Origin: Sphingobium sp. TCM1
GTDB taxonomy: Bacteria; Pseudomonadota; Alphaproteobacteria; Sphingomonadales; Sphingomonadaceae
Reading direction: 5' to 3'
Assembly (NCBI RefSeq): GCF_001650725.1
Contig: NZ_LXVX01000039.1
Span: forward strand, 311,131-375,130
DNA: 64,000 bases
This document shows, one piece after another, positions 25,660 to 34,810 of this stretch. A program made the translations under genes and the position numbers. Below the pieces are notes generated by a model. The model ran no database searches, was not told the DNA's origin, and saw only the letters and a program-made list of their open reading frames with translations. Position 1 is the first letter of the stretch. Each line of letters starts with the position of its first letter.

Positions 25660-26277
25660 ATGACCGTGCATTTCCATGAAGAAGATCTGCCCGCCGGCGT
25701 GCTCGCCCCCGGCCCGATCGCCGTCGACACCGAAACCATGGGCCTCATCACCCCGCGCGACCGCCTGTGCGTGGTCCAGATCAGCGACGGCAAGGGAGAC
25801 GAGCATCTGGTGCGCTTCGCGCCCGGCAGCGATTATGCCGCGCCGAACCTGCGCGCCGTGCTGGCCGATCCCGAACGACTGAAACTGTATCATTTCGGCC
25901 GCTTCGACATTGCCGCTATCCGCCATTATCTGGGCGTCGTGGCCGCTCCAGTCTACTGCACCAAGATCGCATCGCGCCTGGTGCGCACCTATACGGATCG
26001 GCACGGACTGAAGGAACTGGTGCGCGAACTGTTGGGCCAGGATATCAGCAAGCAGCAGCAGTCGAGCGACTGGGGCAGCCCGGTCCTGTCCGATGCGCAG
26101 AAGGATTATGCCGCGTCCGACGTGCGCTACCTGCACCAGCTCAAGGCTGAACTGGACAAGCGACTGACGCGTGAAGGGCGGATGGAACTGGCGCAGGCCT
26201 GCTTCGATTTCCTGCCACACCGGGCCGAACTCGACCTGGCCGGCTGGCCGGAGATCGACATTTTCGCGCATATGTAA
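25660..26277 (+). CDS. RNase D-like 3'-5' exonuclease (DEDDy)
   Basis: 205 aa, a stand-alone DEDD exonuclease domain without HRDC domains. Motifs: AVDTETMG (ExoI), HFGRFDIAAI (ExoII) and DYAASDVRYL (ExoIII with Tyr). Likely acts on RNA 3' ends. AGGGGAG precedes the chosen ATG. It leads lptC and lptA by a short gap, an arrangement common in alphaproteobacteria. A separate full-length RNase D lies elsewhere in the window. Confidence 0.92.
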   Translation: MTVHFHEEDLPAGVLAPGPIAVDTETMGLITPRDRLCVVQISDGKGDEHLVRFAPGSDYAAPNLRAVLADPERLKLYHFGRFDIAAIRHYLGVVAAPVYCTKIASRLVRTYTDRHGLKELVRELLGQDISKQQQSSDWGSPVLSDAQKDYAASDVRYLHQLKAELDKRLTREGRMELAQACFDFLPHRAELDLAGWPEIDIFAHM

Positions 26278-26294
26278 GGGAGCGTTCGCGCCGC

Positions 26295-26942
26295 ATGTCC
26301 GTCCAGGCCGATCAGCAACGCGACGTGCGCCGCCAGTGGGCGCGACCGGGCGGCAGCCATGACCGTCTGGTCAAGCTGCTCAAGAACTGGCTGCCGGTCG
26401 CGGTCGGCGTGCTGGCGGCACTGCTGGCGACCGCCCCCTTCACCGGCGGCGACAAGGTCAGCTTCGTGCTCGACAAGAACAAGGTCGATGTCGCGCGCGA
26501 ACGGATGCGCGTGACCGAGGCGCTTTATCGTGGCGAGGACAGCAAGGGGCAGCCCTTCTCGCTGCGCGCCGGATCGGCGGTGCAGAAAAGCTCGCGCGAG
26601 CCGATCGTAGACCTGAACGACATGTCCGCGCGCATCCTTTTGTCGGACGGTCCCGCCGTACTCACGGCGCAGAAGGGCCGCTACGACATGGATAGCGAGC
26701 GCGTCGCGATCGACGGGCCGGTCCAGTTCCAGGCGGCGGGCGGATATCGCCTGACGACGCGCGATGTCGGCGTCGACCTCACCACCCGGCGGATGCGCAG
26801 CGCCGGCCGGGTGGATGGCCGAATCCCGATCGGCACTTTCAGCGCCGACCATCTGGAGGCGGACATGGGCGCGCGCACGGTGACCCTCAACGGCCGCGCG
26901 CGCTTGCGTATCGAACAAAATGGCCTCAAAGGGCGAAACTGA
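26295..26942 (+). CDS. lptC: LPS export protein LptC
   Basis: 215 aa. Bitopic inner-membrane component of the lipopolysaccharide transport bridge. A single membrane helix (~residues 31-48, WLPVAVGVLAALLATAPF) follows a cytoplasmic basic start. The periplasmic part has the repetitive beta-jellyroll pattern (LTAQKGRYDMDSERVAIDGPV, LTTRDVGVDL) ending VTLNGRARLRI. Its last base is the first base of lptA, so the pair is coupled. Confidence 0.92.
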   Translation: MSVQADQQRDVRRQWARPGGSHDRLVKLLKNWLPVAVGVLAALLATAPFTGGDKVSFVLDKNKVDVARERMRVTEALYRGEDSKGQPFSLRAGSAVQKSSREPIVDLNDMSARILLSDGPAVLTAQKGRYDMDSERVAIDGPVQFQAAGGYRLTTRDVGVDLTTRRMRSAGRVDGRIPIGTFSADHLEADMGARTVTLNGRARLRIEQNGLKGRN

Positions 26943-27499
26943 TGAAACGCACCCTTTTGACGCTTTCGATCGGATTCCTGGGCACGGCCGGCGTGATGAT
27001 CGCCGGGGCGAGCGCGCAGGTGTTCCGCAACCATGACAGCAATGCCCCGGTCAATTTCACCGCCGATCGCATCGAGGTGCAGGATCGCGCCGACCGGGTC
27101 GTCGTGTCCGGCAATGTCGAAGTGACGCAGGCCGGCATGACGCTGAACGCCGCGCGCATGACCGTCGCCTATCGCAACCAGCCGGGCGGCGGCTCCAACG
27201 GCAACGGGATCGAGATCGACCGGATCGACGCGTCCGGCAATGTCGTGATCACCAAGGCCGACCAGACCGCGCGCGGCAATGTCGCCATCTATGATCTCAA
27301 CGCGAAGCTGATAACCATGCTGGGCAATGTCGCCCTGACGCAAGGGACGAACCGCCTGACCGGCGGGCGGCTGGTGATGGATCTCAACAGCGGCCGCTCC
27401 ACCGTCGACGGCCGTTCGACCGGCGGCGGGATCGGCACCACGACCAGTCCCAGCGGGCGCGTGTCAGGCACCTTCACCGTTCCCCAGCGGAAGAACTGA
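26942..27499 (+). CDS. lptA: LPS transport periplasmic protein LptA
   Basis: 185 aa with signal peptide (LTLSIGFLGTAGVMIAGASAQ) and the OstA/LptA fold: FTADRIEVQDRADRVVVSGNVEVTQAGM, then repeated GNV motifs and TNRLTGGRLVMDLNSGRSTVDG. It bridges LptC to LptD in the periplasm. lptB normally follows in this group, but here a convergent GMC oxidoreductase gene overlaps the 3' end by 26 bases, so lptB must lie elsewhere. Confidence 0.94.
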   Translation: MKRTLLTLSIGFLGTAGVMIAGASAQVFRNHDSNAPVNFTADRIEVQDRADRVVVSGNVEVTQAGMTLNAARMTVAYRNQPGGGSNGNGIEIDRIDASGNVVITKADQTARGNVAIYDLNAKLITMLGNVALTQGTNRLTGGRLVMDLNSGRSTVDGRSTGGGIGTTTSPSGRVSGTFTVPQRKN

Positions 27500-29102
27500 A
27501 CGTCCTGCTCTTCGCATCGTCCAGGATCATCGCCGCCGCTTTCTCCGCGATCATCATCACCGGCGCGTTGGTGTTGCCGGAGATGATCGTCGGCATCACC
27601 GATGCGTCCACCACCCGCAGTCCGTCGATTCCGCGGACACGCAGTTCCGGCGTCACCACCGTCCCCATCGCGGCCGTGCCGACAGGGTGGAAGATGCTGC
27701 TGGCGATGGCGCCCACCCCCTCCAGGATCGCCGCCTCATCCTGCCGCTCCGCACCCGGCCGAAACTCCTGCGGCGCATAGGGCGCCAGCGCAGGCTGGCC
27801 GACAATGGCGCGCGTCACCCGCACTGCTTCGATCGCTACCTGCCGGTCCTCGGGCGCGGAGAGATAGTTGGGCCGGATCGCCGGGGGCAGCGCAGGATCG
27901 GCGGACCCGATCCACACGCTCCCCCGGCTCTGCGGCCGCAGGTTGCACACACTTGCGGTGAAGGCCGGGAAGGGATCGAGCGCCCCCCCGAACGCCGCCA
28001 GGCTGAGCGGCTGGACATGATATTGCAGATTGGCGGTGGCGAAGCGCGGATGGGATTTGACGAACAGCCCCAACTGGCTCGGCGCCATCGCGAGCGGCCC
28101 GGACCGCCGGGCGAGATATTCCAGCCCCATCCACGCCTTGCCGGCCAGCGAGGCCGCCCGCATGTTGAGCGTCACCACGCCCGTCACCCTGTAGGCGCAG
28201 CGTATCTGAAGATGATCCTGCAGATTTTCGCCGACGCGCGGCAGATGATGGACCGGCGCGATCCCCAGGGCGGTCAGCCGCTCGCCATCTCCTATCCCGG
28301 ACCGTTGCAGAATCGCCGGCGATCCGATCGACCCGGCGCACAGCAGCACTTCGCCTTGCGTCCGCGCGACGCCGCGTTCGCCTCCGGTCAGGAATTTCGC
28401 TCCCACCGCCCGCCGTCCCTCCAGCAGCAGCCGGTCGATCACCGCCCCGGTGACGACGCGCAGATTGGGCCGCCTCATCGCGGGACGCAGGAAGGCGTCG
28501 GCGGCGCTCCAGCGCCGTCCCCGCCGCTGCGTCACCTCGAAATAGCCCGACCCTTCATTGTCGCCCCGATTGAAATCCTCCGTATAGGGCACGCCATATT
28601 GTCCGGCGGCTTCGCGAAAGCGCTCCAGCAAGTCCCAGCGGAGCCTTTGCCTCTCGACCCGTATTTCCCCGCCGGCGCCATGGGCCTCGTCGCCGCCGCC
28701 GAAATGATCCTCGGCCTTGCGGAACCAGGGCAGCACATCGTCCCAGCCCCAGCCGACAAGCCCCGCCTGCCGCCAGCCATCATAGTCGCGCGCCTGGCCC
28801 CGCATGTAGATCATGCCGTTGATCGAACTGCTGCCGCCCAGCACGCGCCCACGCGGATAGCCGATCGCGCGGCCGCCCAGGCCCGCTTCCGCGTCGGTCT
28901 TCAGGCACCAGTCGGTGCGCGGATTGCCGATACAGTAGAGATAGCCGACCGGCACCTTGATCCAGTGCCAGTCGTCGCGGCCGCCCGCCTCGAGCAACAA
29001 CACGCGATGGCGCGGATCGGCGCTCAGCCGGTTGGCCAGCACGCAGCCGGCGCTGCCCGCGCCCAGGATGATATAGTCATACGCGCCGAAATCGCGGTCC
29101 AT
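27474..29102 (-). CDS. GMC-family FAD-dependent oxidoreductase (choline/alcohol dehydrogenase-like)
   Basis: 542 aa. FAD-binding start YIILGAGSAGCVLANRLS with ~LLLEAGG, the GMC signature RGRVLGGSSSINGMIYMRG near residues 75-95, and a C-terminal active-site region with SSIFHPVGTAAMG and the GNTNAP stretch. GMC enzymes oxidise alcohols, choline or sugars. The substrate cannot be told here, and no betaine or transport genes are adjacent. The chosen ATG gives MDRDFGAYDY; an upstream in-frame codon would add 16 unlikely residues. Its 3' end overlaps lptA on the other strand. Confidence 0.93.
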   Translation of the reverse strand: MDRDFGAYDYIILGAGSAGCVLANRLSADPRHRVLLLEAGGRDDWHWIKVPVGYLYCIGNPRTDWCLKTDAEAGLGGRAIGYPRGRVLGGSSSINGMIYMRGQARDYDGWRQAGLVGWGWDDVLPWFRKAEDHFGGGDEAHGAGGEIRVERQRLRWDLLERFREAAGQYGVPYTEDFNRGDNEGSGYFEVTQRRGRRWSAADAFLRPAMRRPNLRVVTGAVIDRLLLEGRRAVGAKFLTGGERGVARTQGEVLLCAGSIGSPAILQRSGIGDGERLTALGIAPVHHLPRVGENLQDHLQIRCAYRVTGVVTLNMRAASLAGKAWMGLEYLARRSGPLAMAPSQLGLFVKSHPRFATANLQYHVQPLSLAAFGGALDPFPAFTASVCNLRPQSRGSVWIGSADPALPPAIRPNYLSAPEDRQVAIEAVRVTRAIVGQPALAPYAPQEFRPGAERQDEAAILEGVGAIASSIFHPVGTAAMGTVVTPELRVRGIDGLRVVDASVMPTIISGNTNAPVMMIAEKAAAMILDDAKSRTFSSSAGER

Positions 29103-29205
29103 GCGCCTCTCCCTGGACGCAGCATGGCCCGCGCTTCCGGCACGGCGCAAGCCGGCCCGGCGATATGTCGCATCGGATCGCCCGGCCAGCCGCCGCCGAC
29201 AGGCT

Positions 29206-29391
29206 CTATTCGTGCGGCCGCAATGCGCTGTTGAGGCTTTCGAGCACGGCGCCGATCGGTTCGGTCACGGTGACGCTGCGCCCTTCGCTGAAACGGATGC
29301 GGGTGCCGTCACTCACCTGGGAGACGAAAGTGACCTGCGCGGGGTTGACCGCGGTCTGGGTGCGATCGGTGCCGACGAACATCACGAGCAT
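29206..29391 (-). CDS. 61-residue conserved-looking hypothetical protein
   Basis: A strong AAAGGAGAGG ribosome binding site precedes the ATG. The peptide (MLVMFVGTDRTQTAVNPAQV...) looks like alternating beta strands with a charged middle and a short amphipathic end helix. Its layout resembles small FlbD-like proteins, but the similarity is only in outline. It lies 71 bases downstream of the CBS-chemoreceptor gene on the same strand. Confidence 0.65.
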   Translation of the reverse strand: MLVMFVGTDRTQTAVNPAQVTFVSQVSDGTRIRFSEGRSVTVTEPIGAVLESLNSALRPHE

Positions 29392-29462
29392 GGCGTCCTC
29401 TCCTTTTTATGGACGGACAGCCTAGCCGGATTTGCGCCACGCGCCAGCGCTGTTTTGACGGG

Positions 29463-30791
29463 TCATGCCGCCCGCATCGCCGCGATGAAGCCGGCAGCAC
29501 GCGCCTCCAGCCGATGGGCTTCCTCCGCCAGCCGCCCCGCCACCGCGCGCATCGTCCGGGCGCCCAACGCGCTGGCCGACGCATTGTCGCTGATCTGGCC
29601 GGCGCCGGCGCGGATATGGTCGCTCGATATGTCGGCCTCGGTCACGCTTTCGGCAATGGCATGGCTGAAGGCGGCCTGGCGCGCGACCGCATCGAACACG
29701 GCCGTCGACAGCCGATCGGCGCGCGTCATGGTGGCGTCCATATGCGCCTGTCCCGCCGCGACCTCCCCAATGGTGACGCGGATATGATCGATCCGCCCGG
29801 CGATTTCGGCCGCCGCACCGCGCGTCTGCGTCGCGAGCGACTGCACCTCGCGCGCGACCACGGCGAATCCCTGCCCCGCCGCCCCCGCGCGCGCCGCCTC
29901 GATACTCGCATTGAGCGCCAACATGCTGGTCGCCCGCGCGATCGTGTCGATCAGGGCGACCACTTCGCCGATGTCATCGGCTTCCTGCGCCAGCGCGGCG
30001 CTCTGGGTCGCGCCGGATCGGCTGCGCGCCGCCGCCTCGCGAATGGCCGCGCCTGCATCGCTCGCTTCCGCCTCCATGGCGGCGAACACATGGCCCAGTT
30101 CGATACCACCCGCCGCAATGCCGGCCAGCCGGTCCGCCGTCTGTGCCGCCGCCACAGCCATCGCGGCGGCATCCGCCCCGTCGACTGCCGCACGTTCGGT
30201 CGCAGCCTGCGCCAACGTGGCCAACTGGTCTGCCATGGCCACCAGATCGGCGATCAGATTTCCAACGTCGAGGCGGAAGCTCGCGCTCTCCTGCGTGATC
30301 TGTTCCACCCGCGCGGCCCGCGCCAGGGCGACGCGTGCGTCACGCTCGGCAGTCAGGCGCAGCAGTAGCGGTCCGCCCAGCACCCCCGCAAACTGGCCCC
30401 GGTCAGTGACGATCAGCCCCTCGCAGCCCTCGCCCTGCGCCGCATAGACGTCAACCAGCGACTCCACGTCGGTCATCCGCTCGACGCAGGCGCAAGGACG
30501 GACATGCTCGTTCAGGCGCCCGCCGAAACTGGGGTTGCGCAGCAACGCATGGCCGAAGGGATTGAAGAGGATACGGCGCATGTCGCGCTCATATATGGCG
30601 CCCACGGGCCTTCCGCTCCCGTCGATCACCGGCAGCAGGCGCAGCCCGGCGTCGCGCTGGAAACAGTCCACCGCTTCGCTCAGCGGCCGACCCAGCCCGA
30701 TCACCGGACCGGTCCCGTCGAGATGCAGGTCGGCAGCGTCCCGCACAGCGGGCACGGGCGTCTGGGGAAAGGGAAGCACGGCAGCGATCAT
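29463..30791 (-). CDS. soluble CBS-domain/chemoreceptor fusion protein
   Basis: 442 aa, no membrane helix. Residues ~27-145 contain two CBS-like units (RLLPVIDGSGRPVGAIYERD and GLIVTDRGQFAGVLGGP), which usually bind adenosine nucleotides. Residues ~150-440 are helical coiled coil with the chemoreceptor hairpin at ~275-325 (IDTIARATSMLALNASIEAARAG...GFAVVAREVQ). It would therefore be a cytoplasmic receptor reading an internal nucleotide signal. No chemotaxis operon is adjacent. Confidence 0.85.
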   Translation of the reverse strand: MIAAVLPFPQTPVPAVRDAADLHLDGTGPVIGLGRPLSEAVDCFQRDAGLRLLPVIDGSGRPVGAIYERDMRRILFNPFGHALLRNPSFGGRLNEHVRPCACVERMTDVESLVDVYAAQGEGCEGLIVTDRGQFAGVLGGPLLLRLTAERDARVALARAARVEQITQESASFRLDVGNLIADLVAMADQLATLAQAATERAAVDGADAAAMAVAAAQTADRLAGIAAGGIELGHVFAAMEAEASDAGAAIREAAARSRSGATQSAALAQEADDIGEVVALIDTIARATSMLALNASIEAARAGAAGQGFAVVAREVQSLATQTRGAAAEIAGRIDHIRVTIGEVAAGQAHMDATMTRADRLSTAVFDAVARQAAFSHAIAESVTEADISSDHIRAGAGQISDNASASALGARTMRAVAGRLAEEAHRLEARAAGFIAAMRAA

Positions 30792-30869
30792 GCCGCCGGA
30801 ATAGGCCGCAATTGGTAAATGTGGAGTTAGGTGAAAATGACGCTTATGTTACAAACACCTGATTCCAAG

Positions 30870-31661
30870 CTATTTTTTGTCCGAACCGCGGTATCCGAAC
30901 GCCTCCCGCGCGAGCTTGATGACCGCCGGGTCGGCCTTGGGGAAGTCCATCGGCACCAACCGCTCCAGCCGGTCTGCGACATAGGTCAGCGCCGCGATGC
31001 GCCCCGCCTTGCGATGATTATTGTCGATGACATGCCAGGGAGCGTTCTTGCTGTCGGTCTTGCGGAACATGGCGTGCATCGCATCGAGATAGTCGGCGTG
31101 CCGCGATCGGTTGCGATAATCTTCCACGCCGGTTTTCCACCGTTTCCACGGAGTGTCGAGCCGCTGCGCGAGCTGTTCGTCCTGCGTTTCCTGCGTGATA
31201 TGGACGAAAAGCTTGACGAAATTGGTGCCCGCATCGGACAATTGCCGTTCAAACGCGTTGATTTCCTCATAGCCGCGCTTCCATTCCGCCTTGGAACAAT
31301 AGCCCTCGACCCGTTCGACCAGCACGCGGCCGTACCAGCTGCGGTCGAAGATCGCGATGTTGCGGCTGGCGGGCAGGCGTGTCCAGAAGCGCCAGAGGAA
31401 ATGATGGTCGCGCTCTTCCTCGGTCGGCGCAGCGATTGGATGGACCTGATAATAGCGGGGATCCCAGTCGGCGGTCATCCGCTTGATGATGCCGCCCTTG
31501 CCCGCTGCGTCCCAGCCCTCCAGCAGGATGATGCTGCGCCGGTGATGCAGGATATGGGCGACCTGGATCTTGGCGAGACGCTGCTGAAGCGCCGCCAGGT
31601 CAGCCTCATAATCGCCCTGATATTTCGCGCCCTGTTCGTAATCGGCGAGGTCGATGGTCAT
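30870..31661 (-). CDS. ppk2: polyphosphate kinase 2
   Basis: 263 aa. Transfers phosphate between polyphosphate and nucleotides. Walker A is GWDAAGKGGII near residues 49-59; the lid/Walker B region IAIFDRSWYGRVLVERVEG and PWHVIDNN are intact, matching single-domain (class I) PPK2. The start gives MTIDLADYEQG with AAAGGAGA upstream; a longer frame would read through a palindromic repeat. It lies 58 bases downstream of aspS, separated by that repeat. Confidence 0.95.
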   Translation of the reverse strand: MTIDLADYEQGAKYQGDYEADLAALQQRLAKIQVAHILHHRRSIILLEGWDAAGKGGIIKRMTADWDPRYYQVHPIAAPTEEERDHHFLWRFWTRLPASRNIAIFDRSWYGRVLVERVEGYCSKAEWKRGYEEINAFERQLSDAGTNFVKLFVHITQETQDEQLAQRLDTPWKRWKTGVEDYRNRSRHADYLDAMHAMFRKTDSKNAPWHVIDNNHRKAGRIAALTYVADRLERLVPMDFPKADPAVIKLAREAFGYRGSDKK

Positions 31662-31675
31662 CAGCGCGTCTCCTT

Positions 31676-31710
31676 TTCCGCCATGCTGGATCAAGTCCGG
31701 CATGGCGGAA
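31676..31710. repeat. REP-like palindrome between aspS and ppk2
   Basis: A perfect 11-bp stem (31676-31686 with 31700-31710) encloses a 13-base loop that can extend the pairing. It begins 10 bases after the aspS stop and ends about 15 bases before the ppk2 start on the minus strand. The core (CATGC..GGATCAAGTCC..GCATG) resembles a palindrome I recall as repeated in alphaproteobacterial genomes. Only one copy is in this window. Confidence 0.7.
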
Positions 31711-31719
31711 AGGAAAAAC

Positions 31720-33504
31720 TCACGCCTTGGCCTGCGGCTCCACCACGCGGATGTGGAGTTCGCGCAACTGCTTGAATTCGGCCGGGCTGGGCGCGCCCAT
31801 CAGCAGGTCCTCGGCGCGCTGGTTCATCGGGAACAGGGTAATCTCGCGGAGATTCTGCGCGCCGCAGAGCAGCATCACGATCCGGTCGACGCCCGCGGCC
31901 ATGCCGCCATGCGGCGGGGCACCGTACTGGAAGGCGCGATAGAGGCCGCCGAAACGTTCCTCCACATCCTGCTGGCTGAGGCCCACCTTCTCGAACGCCT
32001 TGACCATGAGTTCGGGCGACTGGTTGCGGATCGAACCCGACGCGATCTCATAGCCATTGCAGACCATGTCATATTGGAAAGCGTTGATCGTCAGCGGGTC
32101 CTGATTGTTCAGCGCGTCCAGCCCGCCCTGCGGCATGGAGAAGGGGTTGTGTGCGAAGTCGATCGACTTGGTGTCTTCGTCATATTCGTAGAAGGGGAAA
32201 TCGACGATCCAGCAGAGTTCGAACCGGTCCTTGTCGATCAGGTCGAGCTGTTCGCCCACGCGGATGCGGGCAAGACCAGCAAGCTTGGCCGCCTGCGATT
32301 CCTTGCCCGCCGCGAAGAACACGCCGTCATTGGGGCCAAGGCCGAGCGCAGCGATCAGCTTCGCGGTGGCTTCTTCGCCATGATTCTTGGCGATCGGGCC
32401 GCCGGGCACGCCATCCTTGATGTTGATATAGCCAAGGCCCGAATAGCCCTCGCCGCGCGCCCAGACATTCATGTCGTCGAAGAATTTGCGGCTGCCTGCG
32501 CCGGCGCCCGGCGCCGGGATCGCGCGAATCACGCTGCCGCTTTCGACCAGCGAGGCGAAAATGCCGAAGCCCGACCCGACGAAATGGTCGGTCACGTCCT
32601 GAATGATGATCGGGTTGCGCAGGTCCGGCTTGTCGCTGCCATATTTCAGCATCGCTTCGGCGTGCGGAATGCGCGGGAAGCTGCCCGCCGGGGTGACATA
32701 TTTGCCCTCGGCGAACGCCTCGAACACCTGGGCGATGACCGGCTCCATCGTGTTCCACACATCTTCCTGGGTGACGAAGCTCATTTCCAGGTCGAGCTGG
32801 TAGAATTCGCCGGGCAAGCGGTCGGCACGCGGGTCTTCGTCGCGGAAGCAGGGCGCGATCTGGAAATAGCGGTCGAAACCGGCGACCATCAGCAACTGCT
32901 TATACTGCTGCGGCGCCTGCGGCAGGGCATAGAATTTGCCGGCATGGATGCGGCTGGGCACCAGGAAGTCGCGCGCGCCCTCCGGGCTGGACGCGGTCAG
33001 GATCGGCGTCGAATATTCCGTGAAGCCGGCCCCTTCCATGCGGCGGCGCATGTCGGAGATGATCTTCGTGCGCTTCACGATGTTCGCGTGCAACGTCTCG
33101 CGCCGCAGATCGAGAAAGCGGTAACGCAGGCGGATATCCTCGGGATAGTCCTGCTCACCCGCGACCGGCAGCGGCAATTCCGCCGCGGTCGACAAAATGG
33201 TCACGCGGTCGGCGACGATCTCGATCTCGCCGGTCGGCATACGGGGATTGATGGCTTCGGCCGCGCGCGCGACCACCTTGCCCTCGATCGTCACCACGGA
33301 TTCGAGACGCAGGCTCTCCAGGGCCATCAAGGGATCGCTGTCGGCCTTCGCCACGACCTGGGTGATGCCATAATGATCGCGCAGGTCCACGAACAGCACA
33401 CCGCCATGGTCGCGCTTGCGGTGCACCCAGCCCGACACGCGGACCTCGTTGCCGACATCGGCCGTGGTCAGGGCGCCGCAGGTATGGGTGCGATAGGCGT
33501 GCAT
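31720..33504 (-). CDS. aspS: aspartyl-tRNA synthetase (bacterial type)
   Basis: 594-aa class II synthetase. It has an N-terminal anticodon-binding OB domain (VRVSGWVHRKRDHGGVLFVDLRDHYG), the catalytic core (CFRDEDPRADR, EFYQLDLEMSF), the bacterial GAD insertion domain, and motif 3 near the end (GGMAAGVDRIVMLL). Whether it also makes Asp-tRNA-Asn, as in organisms without AsnRS, cannot be judged here. Divergent from rnd. Confidence 0.97.
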   Translation of the reverse strand: MHAYRTHTCGALTTADVGNEVRVSGWVHRKRDHGGVLFVDLRDHYGITQVVAKADSDPLMALESLRLESVVTIEGKVVARAAEAINPRMPTGEIEIVADRVTILSTAAELPLPVAGEQDYPEDIRLRYRFLDLRRETLHANIVKRTKIISDMRRRMEGAGFTEYSTPILTASSPEGARDFLVPSRIHAGKFYALPQAPQQYKQLLMVAGFDRYFQIAPCFRDEDPRADRLPGEFYQLDLEMSFVTQEDVWNTMEPVIAQVFEAFAEGKYVTPAGSFPRIPHAEAMLKYGSDKPDLRNPIIIQDVTDHFVGSGFGIFASLVESGSVIRAIPAPGAGAGSRKFFDDMNVWARGEGYSGLGYINIKDGVPGGPIAKNHGEEATAKLIAALGLGPNDGVFFAAGKESQAAKLAGLARIRVGEQLDLIDKDRFELCWIVDFPFYEYDEDTKSIDFAHNPFSMPQGGLDALNNQDPLTINAFQYDMVCNGYEIASGSIRNQSPELMVKAFEKVGLSQQDVEERFGGLYRAFQYGAPPHGGMAAGVDRIVMLLCGAQNLREITLFPMNQRAEDLLMGAPSPAEFKQLRELHIRVVEPQAKA

Positions 33505-33632
33505 GGCGTTTTGATCTTTCAGCTTCGTTTTACGGAAATGACAAACTGTTGCAGCCCCGCTATGGCCGGTCCTGTCAAAGGATTGACGAGCCCGCAGGGA
33601 GCGGGCCAGCCCATAATAAGATCGAAGACCAT

Positions 33633-34799
33633 ATGCAAATTCATCCGCTGATTACCGACAGCAAGACCCTTGCCGATTTCTGCGCCCGCATCGCGAACTC
33701 CCCCTATGTCGCCGTCGACACCGAATTCATGCGGGAAAACAGCTATTGGCCGGACCTCTGCCTGGTGCAGGTGGCCGACGCCCATGAAGCGGCCGCGATC
33801 GATCCCAAGGCGCCAGGCCTCGACATGAAGCCGCTGCTCGACCTGCTGGTCGACAATGAAGAGGTGCTCAAGGTCTTCCATGCCGGCGGACAGGACATAG
33901 AAATCGTCCACAACCTGACCGGCAAGACGCCGCATCCCATGTTCGATACCCAGATCGCCGCCATGGCGCTGGGTCTGGGCGAGCAGATCGGCTATGGCAA
34001 TCTGGTCGAGGCCTGGCTGGGCGTGCAGCTCGACAAGGGCGCGCGCTTCACCGACTGGGCGCGCCGCCCGCTCGACAAGCGGCAGATCGACTATGCGATC
34101 GGCGACGTCACCTACCTGATCCAGATTTTCCCCAAGATGCTGGACGAGTTGCGCAAGACCGGGCGCGGCGACTGGCTCGACCAGGAAATGGAGCGGATCA
34201 GCGACCCCAGCAATTACGAGAATGACCCGGCCGACGCCTGGAAGCGCGTCCGCATCGCCAGCCGCAAGGCCGATGTGCTGGGCCGCCTGAAGGCGCTGGC
34301 CGCCTGGCGCGAGATTGAGGCGCAGGACAAGAATCTGCCGCGCGGCCGCATCGTCAAGGACGAGACGCTGGCCGACATCGCCAGCCATCCGCCCCGCAGC
34401 CAGGAGGATCTGGGCAAGGTGCGCGGCCTTTCCGCCACCTGGCGCACCAACGACATCGGCGCGCGCCTCATGAGCGCGCTCGCGGCGCACAAGCCGCTGG
34501 GCAAGGAGGAAATGCCCGAGCGCGATCCCAAGCGGCCTGGGCTGGGCAAGGACGGCGCGCTGGTCGCGGACCTGCTCAAGCTGCTGCTCAAGATCCGCTC
34601 GCGCGACATCGACGTGGCCGCGCGGCTGATCGCGCGGAGCGACGATATCGACGCGCTGGCGGCGGGCGTGCGCGACGGGCTGTCGATACTGGAAGGCTGG
34701 CGCTATGAACAGTTCGGCCGTGACGCGGTCGACCTGGTCGAAGGCCGCCTCGCCTTCGCGGTCAAGGGCGGCCGGCTCAAGATGACGCGCACCGAATAG
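33633..34799 (+). CDS. rnd: ribonuclease D
   Basis: 388 aa. The N-terminal DEDD exonuclease domain has YVAVDTEFMRE, HAGGQDIEIV and DYAIGDVTYL. HRDC-type helical domains follow, the first around residues 205-290 (RLKALAAWREIEAQDKNLPRGRIVKDETL). It trims tRNA precursor 3' ends. The ATG giving MQIHPLITDSKTL was chosen; the frame continues upstream without family similarity. This is a second, longer DEDD exonuclease in the window. Confidence 0.96.
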   Translation: MQIHPLITDSKTLADFCARIANSPYVAVDTEFMRENSYWPDLCLVQVADAHEAAAIDPKAPGLDMKPLLDLLVDNEEVLKVFHAGGQDIEIVHNLTGKTPHPMFDTQIAAMALGLGEQIGYGNLVEAWLGVQLDKGARFTDWARRPLDKRQIDYAIGDVTYLIQIFPKMLDELRKTGRGDWLDQEMERISDPSNYENDPADAWKRVRIASRKADVLGRLKALAAWREIEAQDKNLPRGRIVKDETLADIASHPPRSQEDLGKVRGLSATWRTNDIGARLMSALAAHKPLGKEEMPERDPKRPGLGKDGALVADLLKLLLKIRSRDIDVAARLIARSDDIDALAAGVRDGLSILEGWRYEQFGRDAVDLVEGRLAFAVKGGRLKMTRTE

Positions 34800-34810
34800 G
34801 GAGAAGGACC

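Noticed and set aside
29463..30791. chemotaxis operon
   Set aside because: No cheA, cheW, cheY or cheR gene lies near either chemoreceptor-like gene.
31654..33651. 665-residue open frame antisense to aspS
   Set aside because: His/Arg/Asp-rich composition typical of a reversed GC-rich gene, with no domain pattern; aspS on the other strand is complete.
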